Origin: Symbiodinium natans | Taxonomy: Eukaryota; Sar; Dinophyceae; Suessiales; Symbiodiniaceae | Direction of reading: 5' to 3' | DNA length: 64,000 nucleotides | Assembly: GCA_905221605.1 (NCBI GenBank) | Contig: CAJNDS010000198.1 | Location: 2,501 to 66,500 of the forward strand | Shown here: one piece after another, positions 1 to 9,429 of the stretch | Layout: every line of letters starts with the position of its first letter | Numbering within the stretch: position 1 is the stretch's first letter | Position numbers and translations under genes: made by a program | The notes under the pieces: model-generated | The model's database searches: none | Seen by the model: the letters and a program-made list of their open reading frames with translations, nothing else | What the model was told of the DNA's origin: nothing

Positions 1-40
1 TTTATAGGGGCTGCTTGGGAATTGGGAAGGCAGGATGAGG

Positions 41-175
41 GTTAGGGTTTAGGGTTTAGGGTTTAGGGTTTAGGGTTTACGGTTTAGGGTTTAGGGTTTA
101 GGGTTTAGGGTTTAGGGTTTAGGGTTTAGGGTTTAGGGTTTAGGGTTTAGGGTTTAGGGTTTAGGGTTTAGGGTT
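41..175 (+). repeat. Interstitial TTTAGGG block
   Basis: About nineteen near-perfect TTTAGGG heptamers occur here with one A substitution (TTTACGG). The block has unique DNA on both sides, so it is interstitial and not a chromosome end, although the window starts only 40 bases before it. Confidence 0.95.
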
Positions 176-370
176 GGTCAGGGACTGCCATCCCTTCCCA
201 AGGTCACCACCGACACGCAAAGCCGAACTAAAGCCCCCGAACTGTCCCAAACCCTCCGAGACCCCACCCCCACTGGTTGAGGAACCCTCAACCCGCCACA
301 ACACACCGCGCACCCCACCGCCAGATGAACACCCATAAGCCACCCTCACCCCACACAAGCCCAAGGCGAT

Positions 371-470
371 ACTATAGGAGCCTGACGAATCAGAATAGGG
401 TTTTGCGGGGTCACAAAAGCATAATGATAAAGGGACCATGAGAGAACACCATTAGCAATAATTCCGACTT
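371..470 (+). mobile_element. Family C MITE-like element, copy 1
   Basis: This copy opens with CTATAGGAGCCTGA, has a GAATAGGGTTTTG core and ends AATAATTCCGACTT. It is clearly related to 4676-4786 and 5451-5554, and in inverted orientation to 8583-8702 and 14989-15098. It has no coding capacity. Confidence 0.7.
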
Positions 471-572
471 CCCCCTTGTACTCACAGTCCTTAGTAGGAA
501 TTCTAGAACCCCCAATAATCATCCCTAGTGAGGACTGTTAGTATAAGGGGAAAACATCCCAACTTCAGCTAC
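469..572 (+). mobile_element. Family B hairpin element, copy 1
   Basis: Arms CCCCTTGTACTCACAGTCC and GGACTGTTAGTATAAGGGG are inverted repeats; the element ends AACATCCCAA. It directly follows a family C copy. Confidence 0.75.
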
Positions 573-588
573 TATTTGCTACTACTTC

Positions 589-662
589 CTTTAACCCGAA
601 TAATTTTGTTACCCCCAATTATAATCCCTAATAAGGACTTCTAGTATAAGGGAAGCATCCCA
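589..662 (+). mobile_element. Family B hairpin element, copy 2 (partial)
   Basis: It shares the AATCCCTAATAAGGACT and TAGTATAAGGG...CATCCCA segments with the adjacent copy. The left arm is eroded. Confidence 0.6.
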
Positions 663-757
663 GACGATACCTTTTGTTGGCCATTTGCTGTCATGCGCCT
701 TCTCGACGGGTAGCACCGGGTCGGGGGGAGTCTCCTTGGAGTTCAAGCTTTCAGTGG

Positions 758-830
758 TTTAGGGTTTAGGGTTTAGGGTTTAGGGTTTAGGGTTTAGGGT
801 TTAGGGTTTAGGGTTTAGGGTTTAGGGTTC
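758..830 (+). repeat. Interstitial TTTAGGG block
   Basis: About ten TTTAGGG heptamers, decaying into TTCAGTGCTTAGGGTTTCGG toward the U6 relic. Confidence 0.95.
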
Positions 831-860
831 AGTGCTTAGGGTTTCGGATTGGTTTCGGGG

Positions 861-938
861 TTTTTTGCCATGGTACACTTCTCGATGTGTGCGCGTCATC
901 CTGGGGCCATGCTAATCTCCGTCTCGTTCCCATTTAAT
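861..938 (-). pseudogene. U6 snRNA retropseudogene with A-tail
   Basis: Read on the minus strand, this stretch holds the U6 core AGATTAGCATGGCCCC followed by AGGATGAC and a GCGCACACATCGAGAAG segment, preceded by a TTAAATGGGAACGAGAC segment like the U6 stem before the ACAGAGA box. Known U6 has ACAGAGA; here it reads ACGGAGA, and the TGCGCA between GGCCCC and AGGATGAC is deleted. The 3' end runs into ATGGCAAAAAA, an A-run where a pol III gene would have a T-run. TTTAGGG-type DNA flanks both sides (758-830 and 951-971). I infer a retroposed, non-functional U6 copy; its identity as U6 is strong. Confidence 0.85.
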
Positions 939-1061
939 CGGATGATCCACGGGTTTAGGGTTTAGGGTTTGGGGTCATGCTCAGGCAAGCCAGGCGAGGC
1001 ACACACCAGGCGAGGAACCAACCAGTCTCAGTCACACTCCAGGCAACATGGTACCCATCCA

Positions 1062-1115
1062 CAACCCTAAACCCTAAACCCTAAACCCCAAACCCTAAAC
1101 CCTAAACCCTAAACC
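1062..1115 (-). repeat. Interstitial CCCTAAA block
   Basis: About seven heptamers in C-rich orientation with one CCCCAAA variant, opposite to the neighbouring G-rich blocks. Confidence 0.9.
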
Positions 1116-1279
1116 CCCTCAACTTCATTGCTGAAGTCTTTCTCTAGGCCTCTTTTGCTGGAGCCCCCGGACTCCGGCCACGACTATGCAAGCCTTCCCC
1201 TGAAACCTCTTTAGACCTCTTTCAGGCCTCTTGAAGTTGGGGAAGACACTGACAGGAGCTCAAGGACATGTGCTTAGAA

Positions 1280-1386
1280 GGGGTTTCGGGTTTAGGGTTT
1301 CGGGTTTCGGGTTTAGGGTTTAAGGTTTAAGGTTTAAGGTTTAAGGTTAGGGTTTAGGGTCTAGGGTCTAGGGCTTAGGGTTTAGG
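1280..1386 (+). repeat. Degenerate TTTAGGG-type block
   Basis: It contains runs of TTTCGGG, TTTAAGG and TCTAGGG variants, each repeated several times before changing to the next. Confidence 0.8.
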
Positions 1387-1504
1387 AAGCCTCCAGTGCG
1401 ACTCTTGCACAGGCTCTTGGGTTGGGACTTCGAGAGGAACGATAAGGAACTCGCTTAGCGAGGTGGAGACGCTTTGGAATGATGGATAAATAGAACAATC
1501 CAAC

Positions 1505-1630
1505 GAAGTTTGAAACTAGGGCCTAGGGCCTAGGGCTTAGGGCCTAGGGTCTAGGGTTTTGGATTCAGGGCCTAGGGCCTAGGGCCAAGGGTCGAGGGTC
1601 TAGGGTTTAGGATTTAGGGTTTAGGGTTTG
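1505..1630 (+). repeat. Degenerate GGGCCTA / GGGTCTA block
   Basis: Heptamer spacing is kept but the unit is mostly CTAGGGC or CTAGGGT, ending in normal TTTAGGG. Confidence 0.8.
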
Positions 1631-1706
1631 AAACAGTGCTGCTGCGTCGCTGTGCGGGGAGTGCTCGCACCGAAAGCCTTAGTGCGACCAGCCCTCCCTT
1701 GGCCCA

Positions 1707-1840
1707 TGGGTTTAGGTTTAGGGTTTAGGGTTTAGGGTTCAGGGTTCGGGGTTTAGGGTTTAGGGTTTAGGGTTTAGGGTTTAGGGTTTAGGGTTTAGGG
1801 TTTAGGGTTTAGGCACGGTTTAGGGTTTAGGGTTTAGGGT
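1707..1840 (+). repeat. Interstitial TTTAGGG block
   Basis: About sixteen heptamers, interrupted once by GCACGG near 1814. Confidence 0.95.
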
Positions 1841-2084
1841 GTTGAGGAGGTTTAGGGGCTTTCGAGGGCTTTGAGGGCCAACTCGGCGCTGTCTCTGATA
1901 TAGGGGCTTCTGATAATAGGCGTACACTCCTAGGGGTCCGTTTGAAAGGGGGGTTCTACGATATTTGGGGGTAAAAACGTACCACAATTCTAGGAAACCC
2001 CATATCAGAGCAACCGGGCTTTTGGGGGACTGGGGTTTTGTGTGGGTAGGCTCTATTAAACGGAGAAGCCTCGCCTCAATCGGC

Positions 2085-3345
2085 ACGATACTTGGGCTCT
2101 CAAGCAGTGTTCCTTGCAGCAGTCGTGGATGTTCGACTGCTCAAAATGATTGAGGCACCCCTTCAACTTGCTGGCAACTCCTACAACCTGAATACCCCAC
2201 ACCACCAAATACAAGGAGTTTTAAACGGTGACCCTCATCTTTGAACAACGTACATGTGAACCGAGATAAACGGCTATAGGCGGAAACGGCGTTGCTCATC
2301 ACTGGGTCACTGGGCAGCTTGAGGGAACCGCTGTTTCAGAGCTGGGCCACAAAAAACCTCCGTGAGGCTGGGCACTTGGTCGACGGCTTTCGGGGTTCTT
2401 GGGTGCAGGGCTCCGATCATGACCCACCCATTCATCCAAGCTTGAAGAGGCTCCCCCGCAATGCCCTGCCAGCCAAGCCACTCGGCCAAACACTGCCTCA
2501 AGATCAGAGCGTGCAAAGTATCAAGGACCCTTGCACGTGCATTGGATTTGGTCACGGTGTTTCGAGAACTGCTGCATGTTCAACACCTATCGACACTGCA
2601 TTGCAACGATTCAGGGGGGGTAAGCAAATAGGGAGATTGGAAGGTATCTGCGTGCTATGCACGGCCATCCACCGTGCTGGCATGCGTGGACACGCTACAC
2701 AGGCATGCGTTTGTCAAAATGCTCCCAGCCCTTCGACTGCTGAAGCATGTTCCCAACACATGAAGTGAAGAAGCCTCGTGTGAAGAGCAAGCAGAAGTGG
2801 CTCTGTGTGCGCTGCTTGCCCACGGCATGCCACACATCAACTCTGACGGCCTTTCATCTCCCTTAAAAAAACCCGAAAGATAGGCCAAGGCCCGCACCCG
2901 CGTCAGTGACGACCTAAGCTGGGGACATTTCAACTTCCGGGATTCAGGGGGCCCAGAGTCGAGGTCCACACGAGCTCAGGGTAGAGGGCAGATGGCTTCA
3001 TCTCAACGGTCAACGGATGCAATCTAAGCAGAGGAGGCCGAAACTCAGCATTCATGTTGCTGACGGAACAGAGACCTGCATGTATGCGGGAAACACACAT
3101 ACACACAGACTTATCTACTGACAATGCCTTAATCGACACTGGGCTTTGTATAGCGCTGCTTGCAACTGCCGAGTACAGGCACAATAATTCTGCACAACCC
3201 CTCAAACCCCCGCGAGTTACAGCAGTTCGAACCTCGAAGCCCCGAACCTCACACCGAGCCACCTCACATCGAAACCCACAAGCCCGACGGCCCCTAAGCT
3301 CCCAGCATGATACCGTGATGAGGTTCCGATCTGCTGCCGCCTACG
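2085..3345. other. Gene-free unique region, nothing recognised
   Basis: There is no TTTAGGG block for over 1 kb. A plus-strand open frame of 158 codons at 2292-2768 overlaps open frames on the minus strand. None shows a family motif, so I do not call a gene. Confidence 0.5.
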
Positions 3346-3346
3346 C

Positions 3347-3538
3347 CGCGGTCTCTCTCTCTCTCTCTCTCTCATTCGCACCCCTCCCCCCTTCCGTCGT
3401 CGGATTCGTCTTCATCTTAGCAGTGGTCGTTGTTTTTCTGCTCCTCCTCCTCCTCCTCCTCCTCCTCCTCCTCCTCCTCCTCCTCCTCCTCCTCCTCCGC
3501 CTCCTCCTCCTCCTCCTCCTCCTCCTCCTCCTCCTCCT
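3347..3538. repeat. CT and CTC microsatellites
   Basis: A (TC)n run at 3351-3373 is followed by about 33 CTC triplets at 3440-3538 with one CGC interruption. The array gives poly-Leu, poly-Ser and poly-Glu frames, which are artefacts. Confidence 0.95.
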
Positions 3539-3539
3539 G

Positions 3540-3892
3540 CCGCCGTCGCTGCTGCAACGGTGTCGTCACCGCCGTCGTCGTCATCACGACTTCGTCGTCA
3601 TGGTCATCGTGTTGCTCGTTGTACTTGCTCTTCCGCAGGCTCATGTCTCAAATTGGCTGAAGGAGGCAAGGATACTTTGAGGAATGATGAAGGGTCTGGA
3701 GGAGTTTCGTGGCTTATAGGTGGTTGAACAAAAAACACTGCATGGCGATGAGCAGTGGCCCAAATACTTCGCACAGCTTCTGCCCACCAGAGTCAGACAG
3801 ATGCATATCAGCGCAGACGCCAAGCCAAGGGAAGGACTGTACCACAGTGTAATCTACAACCCGCATGCACTTTCCGCCGGTAGGTGAACGTA
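3540..3892. other. Unique DNA, nothing recognised
   Basis: Only short open frames without recognisable domains are present. Confidence 0.5.
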
Positions 3893-3952
3893 CAAACCCT
3901 AAGCCCTAAGCCCTAAGCCCTAAACCCTAAACCCTAAACCCTAAACCCTACC
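3893..3952 (-). repeat. CCCTAAG/CCCTAAA block
   Basis: Three or so CCCTAAG units change into CCCTAAA units. Confidence 0.9.
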
Positions 3953-4072
3953 TAGGCTACACCTGACTGCACATCTAACTTTGACCCGAGTGTGACAACT
4001 TGGCCCGAATTCCCCCGCGCTTAAGTGCAGAGCGCCAAAACCTGAAAACCCGGGAGTCAAGCTCCCCCCCCT

Positions 4073-4175
4073 AAGGTTTAGGGTTTAAGGTTTCTGCTGC
4101 AGGGTTTAGGGTTTAGGGTTTAGGGTTTAGGGTTCAGGGTTCAGGGTTTAGGTTTTAGGGTTTAGGGTTTAGGGT
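4073..4175 (+). repeat. Interstitial TTTAGGG block
   Basis: It starts with TTTAAGG variants and includes TTCAGGG and TTTTAGGG units. Confidence 0.9.
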
Positions 4176-4319
4176 TCAATGCCGTGAAACCCTAATACAC
4201 TAGGGCGCTGAGTGCCCGAGCCGGAGCGGGTGCTCAGTGTCCTTCCGACGTTCGGCGTCGGCTCAAGAGCCTATAGCGCTGGCTAAGTTTCGTTTGCTCT
4301 CAGGCTTTCAGGGTTCACG

Positions 4320-4376
4320 ACCCTAAACCCTAAACCCTAAACCCTATACCCTAAACCCTAAACCCTAAACCCTAAA
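4320..4376 (-). repeat. Interstitial CCCTAAA block
   Basis: Eight heptamers with one CCCTATA variant. Confidence 0.95.
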
Positions 4377-4675
4377 GAAGGGTCTTGTCACAGTGGCTTT
4401 GGGCAAGCCCATGGATTGAAATCGAACTGCACAAGTTGCGGACGAAGGAAGGCAGTCTGTTGCCTGTTGTTGCTTGCCCGACGTGGGGCAACATTTCCCC
4501 AGTCTCTCCAGCAGGCCCCTCCAATAAAGCCCTTAAGAAGCTTGAAGCATGCATTGATACTAGGCGGGTCCTCTTAAGTCTGCGACCCTCCATAACCTAA
4601 CCGTAACCGGCATGGGCTTTCAGGGCTCTGTAAGCCTCAGCCCTTACGCAAAGCTTCTTTCCACCTTCTTGGCTG

Positions 4676-4786
4676 TCTAATATAGGAGCCTGAATAATTA
4701 GAATAAGGTTTTGGGGGTTATTATAGTATTATAAAGGGACCCAACGGGAATACTATAAGTAATTATTCCGACCCTATATTAAAGTT
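4676..4786 (+). mobile_element. Family C MITE-like element, copy 2
   Basis: It runs from CTAATATAGGAGCCTGAAT through GAATAAGGTTTTGGGGGTTA to TTCCGACCCTATATTA. The ends TAATATAGG and CCTATATTA form a short terminal inverted repeat, which supports a MITE-like identity for the family. Confidence 0.75.
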
Positions 4787-4883
4787 TTGGGTTTGGCACT
4801 TGCGCCAAATTCCGTGAGCAACCGTGCTCGCAGGTGGCGGCTGGTTGCCAAATGTCTTGGGGAGGCTCTCCTCTGAGCACTTA

Positions 4884-4970
4884 TCACCCCATATAGAAGG
4901 GGTATGTATAGGGCCTTATATACTCCCTTAAAGGGTATATCGGGTACTTTGAACCCCAATTCTCATTGTA
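4884..4970 (+). mobile_element. Family E-like hairpin fragment
   Basis: TATACTCCCTTAAAGGGTATA is a local palindrome, as at the centre of the copy at 59211-59334. The outer arms are not well matched. Confidence 0.45.
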
Positions 4971-5100
4971 CTTGTAGTGCTTCGGAAGGGAAGCTCGTTA
5001 GGGACTTTTTGGGTCATGAAAAGCCACCCTGCACTGCCCAAGCCACTTGCATTTGCCGGTCAGAGGAGGAGTTTCCGCGCCACGTCTGTAAACCCTACAC

Positions 5101-5244
5101 CTTTAGGGTTTAGGGTTTAGGGTTTAGGGTCTAGGGTCTAGGGTTTAGGGTTTAGGGTTTAGGGTTTAGGGTTTAGGGTTTAGGGTTTAGGGTTTAGGGT
5201 TTAGGGTTTAGGGTTTAGGGTTTAGGGTTTAGGGTTTAGGGTTC
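5101..5244 (+). repeat. Interstitial TTTAGGG block
   Basis: About twenty heptamers, nearly uniform, with two TCTAGGG variants near the left end. Confidence 0.95.
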
Positions 5245-5450
5245 AAGCAGCCTTTCCCTGAGGCCCGGAAGCCTGAAACTCGAAAGCATCAACGTCCAAA
5301 GCATCCCGAACCCTGCATATGAATGCCCTCAACCCAGCCCTAAAGCCCTTAGGCCCTGAAACCCGCAAACCTGAAAGTCCGTTCTCCAGACTACGGCTCC
5401 TTGCGCCTCCTAAATCCCTCCTCTTGTTGAGCCCTAGAACCTTGTACGAT

Positions 5451-5554
5451 ACGGGCCTCACTACTTAGAAAAGGGTTCTGGGGGGTTATTGTAGTATACT
5501 CATAGAAAGGCACCATAATGGAATACTCTTAGTAGTTCTTCCGACCCCTATATA
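5451..5554 (+). mobile_element. Family C MITE-like element, copy 3
   Basis: It contains AAAGGGTTCTGGGGGGTTATT and TTCTTCCGACCCCTATATA, matching 4676-4786 along its length with many substitutions. Confidence 0.65.
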
Positions 5555-5744
5555 CTTCAGGGCCTCCTAAACCCTAAACCCTAAACACTATATATAATTC
5601 AGGGCATCCAGAAACAGGATCTTTCTTGGTCCATGGCTCGCTCACCCGCCCGGCGTCGGCGGATCTGCTCAACGCCCGGCATGGCCTGAGAGCAGAATCA
5701 TGGGATGGTTGCCCCCATTTTTTAAACAGTCCTTTTAAGGGGGA

Positions 5745-5860
5745 GTAGGGTTTAGGGTTTAGGGTTTAGGGTTTAGGGTTTAGGGTTTAGGGTTTCGGGC
5801 TTAGGGCTTAGGGCTTAGGGCTTAGGGCTTAGGGCTTAGGGTTTAGGGTTTAGGGTTTAG
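5745..5860 (+). repeat. TTTAGGG block with CTTAGGG core
   Basis: TTTAGGG units flank about seven consecutive CTTAGGG units, a locally homogenised variant. Confidence 0.95.
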
Positions 5861-5862
5861 GT

Positions 5863-6030
5863 GGTACCCCCTATAGAGCATCCCTAGTAGGGACTGCGAG
5901 TATAAGGGGGGAACATCCCAATTCATGGGTACTTGTAGGTAGGGTTAAGTAGGGCAACCATGGCTACAACCATGCTTAAATCCTATTGTCATCCCTATTC
6001 AGGACTCTTAGTAAAAGCGGAACATCCCAA
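5863..6030 (+). mobile_element. Two family B fragments in tandem
   Basis: Both 5863-5925 and 5979-6030 contain ATCCCTA...AGGGACTG or AGGACTCTTAGT, then a ...GGAACATCCCAA end. Only right halves remain. Confidence 0.6.
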
Positions 6031-6498
6031 GTTTAGGGTTGAAGTCCTGAACCCAACAGCAGAAGGCTTGTGGCGGGAGGGGGGGCCCAACAAAATCCTG
6101 ATCCGGAACTCAGGGCTTAAAGCTGAGATTCAACACTCGGACAACAGCTTTCGGGTTTAGGGCTTCGGGTCAGAACAGTTGTCGCTCTTCCTATTGTTTG
6201 TTGATATGGGGATTACTCTTCCTGTTTCGATTATAGGGCCTTATTATTACGACTTCTATCATTACTACTATTGCTGATTGATGTATATGTATGCATATAT
6301 AATGTCAATGTTACTATAACTCTTTCACTGTTTCTATTATAGGGCTTTATTAGAACCATTGATTATGAATATATACATATACTTTTTGGGCACATCTGCA
6401 ATCAGCCTCACGAGCCTCCTGCTAAGTCGACAAGTGCCAGTCAGCACTGGTCAAATCATGCAAAGGGAAAGGGGAAAAGTTGCTGTTGGGACATCACG

Positions 6499-6950
6499 TC
6501 ACAGGCCAGGAGATATGCCATCCCAGCATGGAACAATAGAAGCGAGCGGCTTAACTTTGACACAGCGGTCTAAGGAAGCTATGTCACCAGAGACCCGAAG
6601 AACCCAAACCAAGACCTTAGAATGATTGTTAAACTGTCTCGAACAAGTGAGTCCGGACTGATTTCCGAACCCGAATGACTTCATGTGTCTAATACCTACA
6701 ATGTGTTCAGCAGCGACACCATGTTTGGCCAAAATTTGTAGAAAGACATCTTTGAATCTGCGAACAAATACTCCAACAGTCATCTCGTGATCACATATCC
6801 CTGCAAACAGGCCATATGTCGCCACAAATTCAACTGCGAGGGCCACCCACGTGGTCCTATCCATTGTATGCTTAGTCCCCCACTTCCATCGGCCATCAGT
6901 AATAAAGGCGGAAAAAGCCGAAAGCATTAACATATACATATATATATGTA
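6499..6950 (-). CDS. Unrecognised protein-coding fragment, possible single exon
   Basis: A minus-strand frame of about 150 codons has mixed, non-repetitive composition, unlike the low-complexity frames elsewhere. Its most protein-like part lies in the upstream two thirds, with aromatic and charged residues (DGRWKWGTKHTMDRTTW, then FVRRFKDVFLQIL and VGIRHMKSFGFG). An in-frame ATG near 6930 is a plausible start, but an exon start is equally possible. AT-rich DNA with ATATAT runs and repeated TTTCTATTATAGGGC-like motifs flanks it on both sides. I do not recognise the family. It could be an exon of a host gene or a fragment of a mobile element gene. Confidence 0.35.
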
Positions 6951-7135
6951 TTACTATTTCTATTCTTGGGGGCTTTCTTCCTACCATTTCTATTAGGGCG
7001 TTTTAGGACACCAAACGACTAGGGTCTCCATGCCCTTCTGCGCGCTACACCCTAAAGCCGAAACCCTAAACTCTAAACCCTGACCGCCCGGCCCTTGCTG
7101 TAAGCTCAAAACTGCCTGGAAAGTGCTATGTGTGT

Positions 7136-7285
7136 TTGGGGTTTAGGGTTTAGGGTTTAGGGTTTGGGGTTTAGGGTTTAGGGCTTGGGCTCTCACACTC
7201 GCACAAGGCAGGCAAGGGTTTAGGGTTTGGGGTTTAGGGTTTAGGATTTAGGGTTTAGGGTTTAGGGTTTGGGGTTTAGGGTTTG
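7136..7285 (+). repeat. Broken TTTAGGG block
   Basis: Two sub-blocks with several TTTGGGG units are split by the recurrent motif CTCTCACACTCGCACAAGGC at about 7190-7210. Confidence 0.9.
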
Positions 7286-7414
7286 GAGGCCCCCCTCGTG
7301 ACACGAACGTCGAAAGAAGCCACGTGGGAGCCTCAAAGTAGGCTGGCATCCTGTGACCAACCTGAGGGAGCTGGGTCTTCAGAACGGGACGACTTCGACT
7401 TCCAAGCAGGTAGC

Positions 7415-7490
7415 CCTAAAGCCTAAACCCTAAACCCTAAACCCTAAACCCTAAACCCTAGATGAACCCTAATCCCCTAAACCCTAAACC
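7415..7490 (-). repeat. Interstitial CCCTAAA block
   Basis: Heptamers are interrupted by AGATGAACCCTAATCC. Confidence 0.9.
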
Positions 7491-7573
7491 CTCTCTAGTC
7501 TACGTTCATTTAACGGCTAATGGATTCGCGGTCTAGCTTAAACAACAATTCGTCGCGGCCAAGCACCCAAAAA

Positions 7574-7686
7574 ATAGCACCAACACTTCGCGGACAAGCA
7601 CCAACAACTCGCGGACAGGCCCCAACCATTCGCGCACAAGCACCAACAATTCACGGACAAGCACCAACACTTCGTGGACAACCTTA
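7574..7686 (+). repeat. 21-bp tandem repeat, five units
   Basis: The unit resembles ACTCGCGGACAAGCACCAAC. In one plus-strand frame it reads as the heptapeptide APT(L/T/I)RGQ repeated five times, inside an open frame from 7520 to 7804. A repeat-peptide gene is possible but unsupported by any other evidence. Confidence 0.6.
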
Positions 7687-8167
7687 CAACGAGAAAAAAA
7701 AATATGTTCATCATTTTATGGGATCCTATGGGTGGGTGGGCCGATATTCGATAACGGAGTACGTAAGGAGCTTCACTAGTGAATGCTTGGACTTGAAATG
7801 CTGAACACCCTAAACCCTGAAACCTAGACCTTAAAACCCTTCAATTCAGGACTGCCTTTCTCTATAGTTCATTCATATTTATGGGTCAAGCTGGCAAACC
7901 AAACATCCGAATTGTCGGCCCCGTGCATCTTCCTAGCTGTCAGGCGCCGTCGCATCTCCGTGGTTTAGGGATTTGCGACGCTCACTCTCACACTAGGCGC
8001 TCACTCTCGCACAAGGCTGGTTTAGGGTTTAGGGTTAAGTTCGGAATGTCGGGGTACCATGGAGGAGCCAGCATTAATATCCCCCGCAAGATCCCACCCG
8101 CCCCCCTCCCTCTGCCTTGGAATATGTACGCCCGTTTGTCGAACCCAGGTTCTGAGCGTGTACGCCC

Positions 8168-8275
8168 TCAACCTTAAAGCCTAACCCTAAACCCCTAAAC
8201 CCAAAAAAAAACCCCTAAACCCCTAAACCCCTAAACCCCTAAACCCCTAAACCCAAAAAAACCTAAACCCTAAAC
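8168..8275 (-). repeat. CCCCTAAA octamer block
   Basis: Eight-base CCCCTAAA units dominate, broken by two A-runs (AAAAAAAA and AAAAAA). Confidence 0.9.
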
Positions 8276-8459
8276 CCGTGTGCTGAACAAAACTGGCCGT
8301 ACTATCGCTCTTTCTGGTACATAGCTCGGCCTATGCCGAAACACGAAACACCCACGCTTCCCCACACCCCGCCTCCCCCCAGACTGGGCTCTTGTGAAGG
8401 AGATCTGAAGAAGCCTCAAGTAAGCTACCCAATAAATAACATGGTATCCTTGTTCTGGT

Positions 8460-8546
8460 AGCTAACCCTAAACCCTAGACCCTAGACCCTAGACCCTAAC
8501 CCCTAACCCCTAACCCCTAAACCCTAAACCCTAAACCCTAAACCCC
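8460..8546 (-). repeat. CCCTAAA block with CCCTAGA and CCCCTAA runs
   Basis: Three variant runs follow each other: CCCTAGA, then CCCCTAA, then CCCTAAA. Confidence 0.9.
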
Positions 8547-8582
8547 ACAGTTCCTTAGACAAGGACCAGGCCGAAAGGGACC

Positions 8583-8702
8583 CCCATCTAGAACTACCAT
8601 AGGGCCGGAAGAATCACGAATAATCGTCCCTTATGATCCCTGTATAATTACACGAAAATGACCCCCAAAAGCCTGTTCTAACTATTAAGGCCCTATAGTA
8701 CC
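8583..8702 (-). mobile_element. Family C MITE-like element, copy 4 (inverted)
   Basis: In the opposite orientation to copies 1-3 it contains CCATAGGGCCGGAAGAAT, CCTGTTCTAACTATTAAGG and ends CCCTATAGT. Confidence 0.65.
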
Positions 8703-8899
8703 CCTAAACCCTAAACCCTTAAAGTCTGTGCTTCAGACACCCGCCTCGGGCCTCTCCAGGGCCGTCAGAGACGGGGGCCGGCCCCTAGATGAGGGGGGTG
8801 GTGGTGCGGGTTTAGGGTTCCACCCCCGCCCCGCACACGCACACGTAGGAGTTAGGGTTTTGGGTTCAGGGTCAAAGCTTTTAGGATATAGGTCTTAAG

Positions 8900-9145
8900 G
8901 TTTGAGACTCTGTGAGACTTTGTGAGACTTTGTGATACTTTGTGAGCGCTTGGGTACTTGTGCTGGTGGACTGTAGAGGTGGCACGAGGACTTTTCCAAC
9001 CTTTGAACCTTTGAAGAGTCTGAAACACTAAAAAGACGGTTGAGAATTTTGAGACTTTGTCGAATGAAAAACACGAACGACCTGGGGCTCGACAGTTCGG
9101 AGGTTGAAGGTTCGACAGATTTCGGAGTTCGAAAGTTTGAAGAGA
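8900..9145 (+). repeat. GAGACTTTGT phased repeat and TTCGAAG-rich DNA
   Basis: GAGACTTTGT recurs about every 11 bp at 8907-8945. It is followed by DNA rich in TTGAAG, TTCGA and GTTTGA words. No gene is seen. Confidence 0.6.
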
Positions 9146-9149
9146 GGGA

Positions 9150-9355
9150 AGTTTAGGGTTTAGGGGTTTAGGGGTTTAGGGGTTGAGGGGTTTAGGGGTT
9201 TAGGGGCTTAGGGGCTTAGGGGTTTAGGGGTTTAGGGGTTTAGGGGTTTAGGGGTTTAGGGGTTTAGGGGTTTAGGGGTTTAGGGGTGTAGGGGTTTAGG
9301 GGTTTAAGGGTTTCGGGGTTTAAGGGTTTAGGGTTTCGGGTTTAGAGTTTAGGGT
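9150..9355 (+). repeat. TTTAGGGG octamer array
   Basis: About twenty-two TTTAGGGG units with few CTTAGGGG, TTGAGGGG and TGTAGGGG variants grade into TTTAAGGG and TTTAGGG at the right end. Confidence 0.95.
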
Positions 9356-9429
9356 TAATTGCTTAATGTGACAAGATCAACTACACGCTCATGAGAGCAA
9401 ACAGGGCGGGGACGGCTTTCCAGCTCGAA

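Noticed and set aside
1..175. Terminal telomere at the window start
   Set aside because: The block starts after unique DNA, is only about 134 bp, and similar blocks continue through the whole window in both orientations.
861..870. Pol III terminator for the U6 copy
   Set aside because: The T-run is on the opposite strand, so it is an A-tail in the U6 sense, not a terminator.
2292..2768. 158-codon plus-strand gene
   Set aside because: Competing open frames on the other strand and no recognisable motif or splice structure.
3417..3680. Poly-Leu, poly-Ser or poly-Glu proteins
   Set aside because: Translation of a CTC microsatellite.
5950..5975. Third spliced-leader relic (GCAACCATGGCTACAA)
   Set aside because: Only the central AT GGCTAC part matches; the diagnostic CTTGAGCC part is missing.
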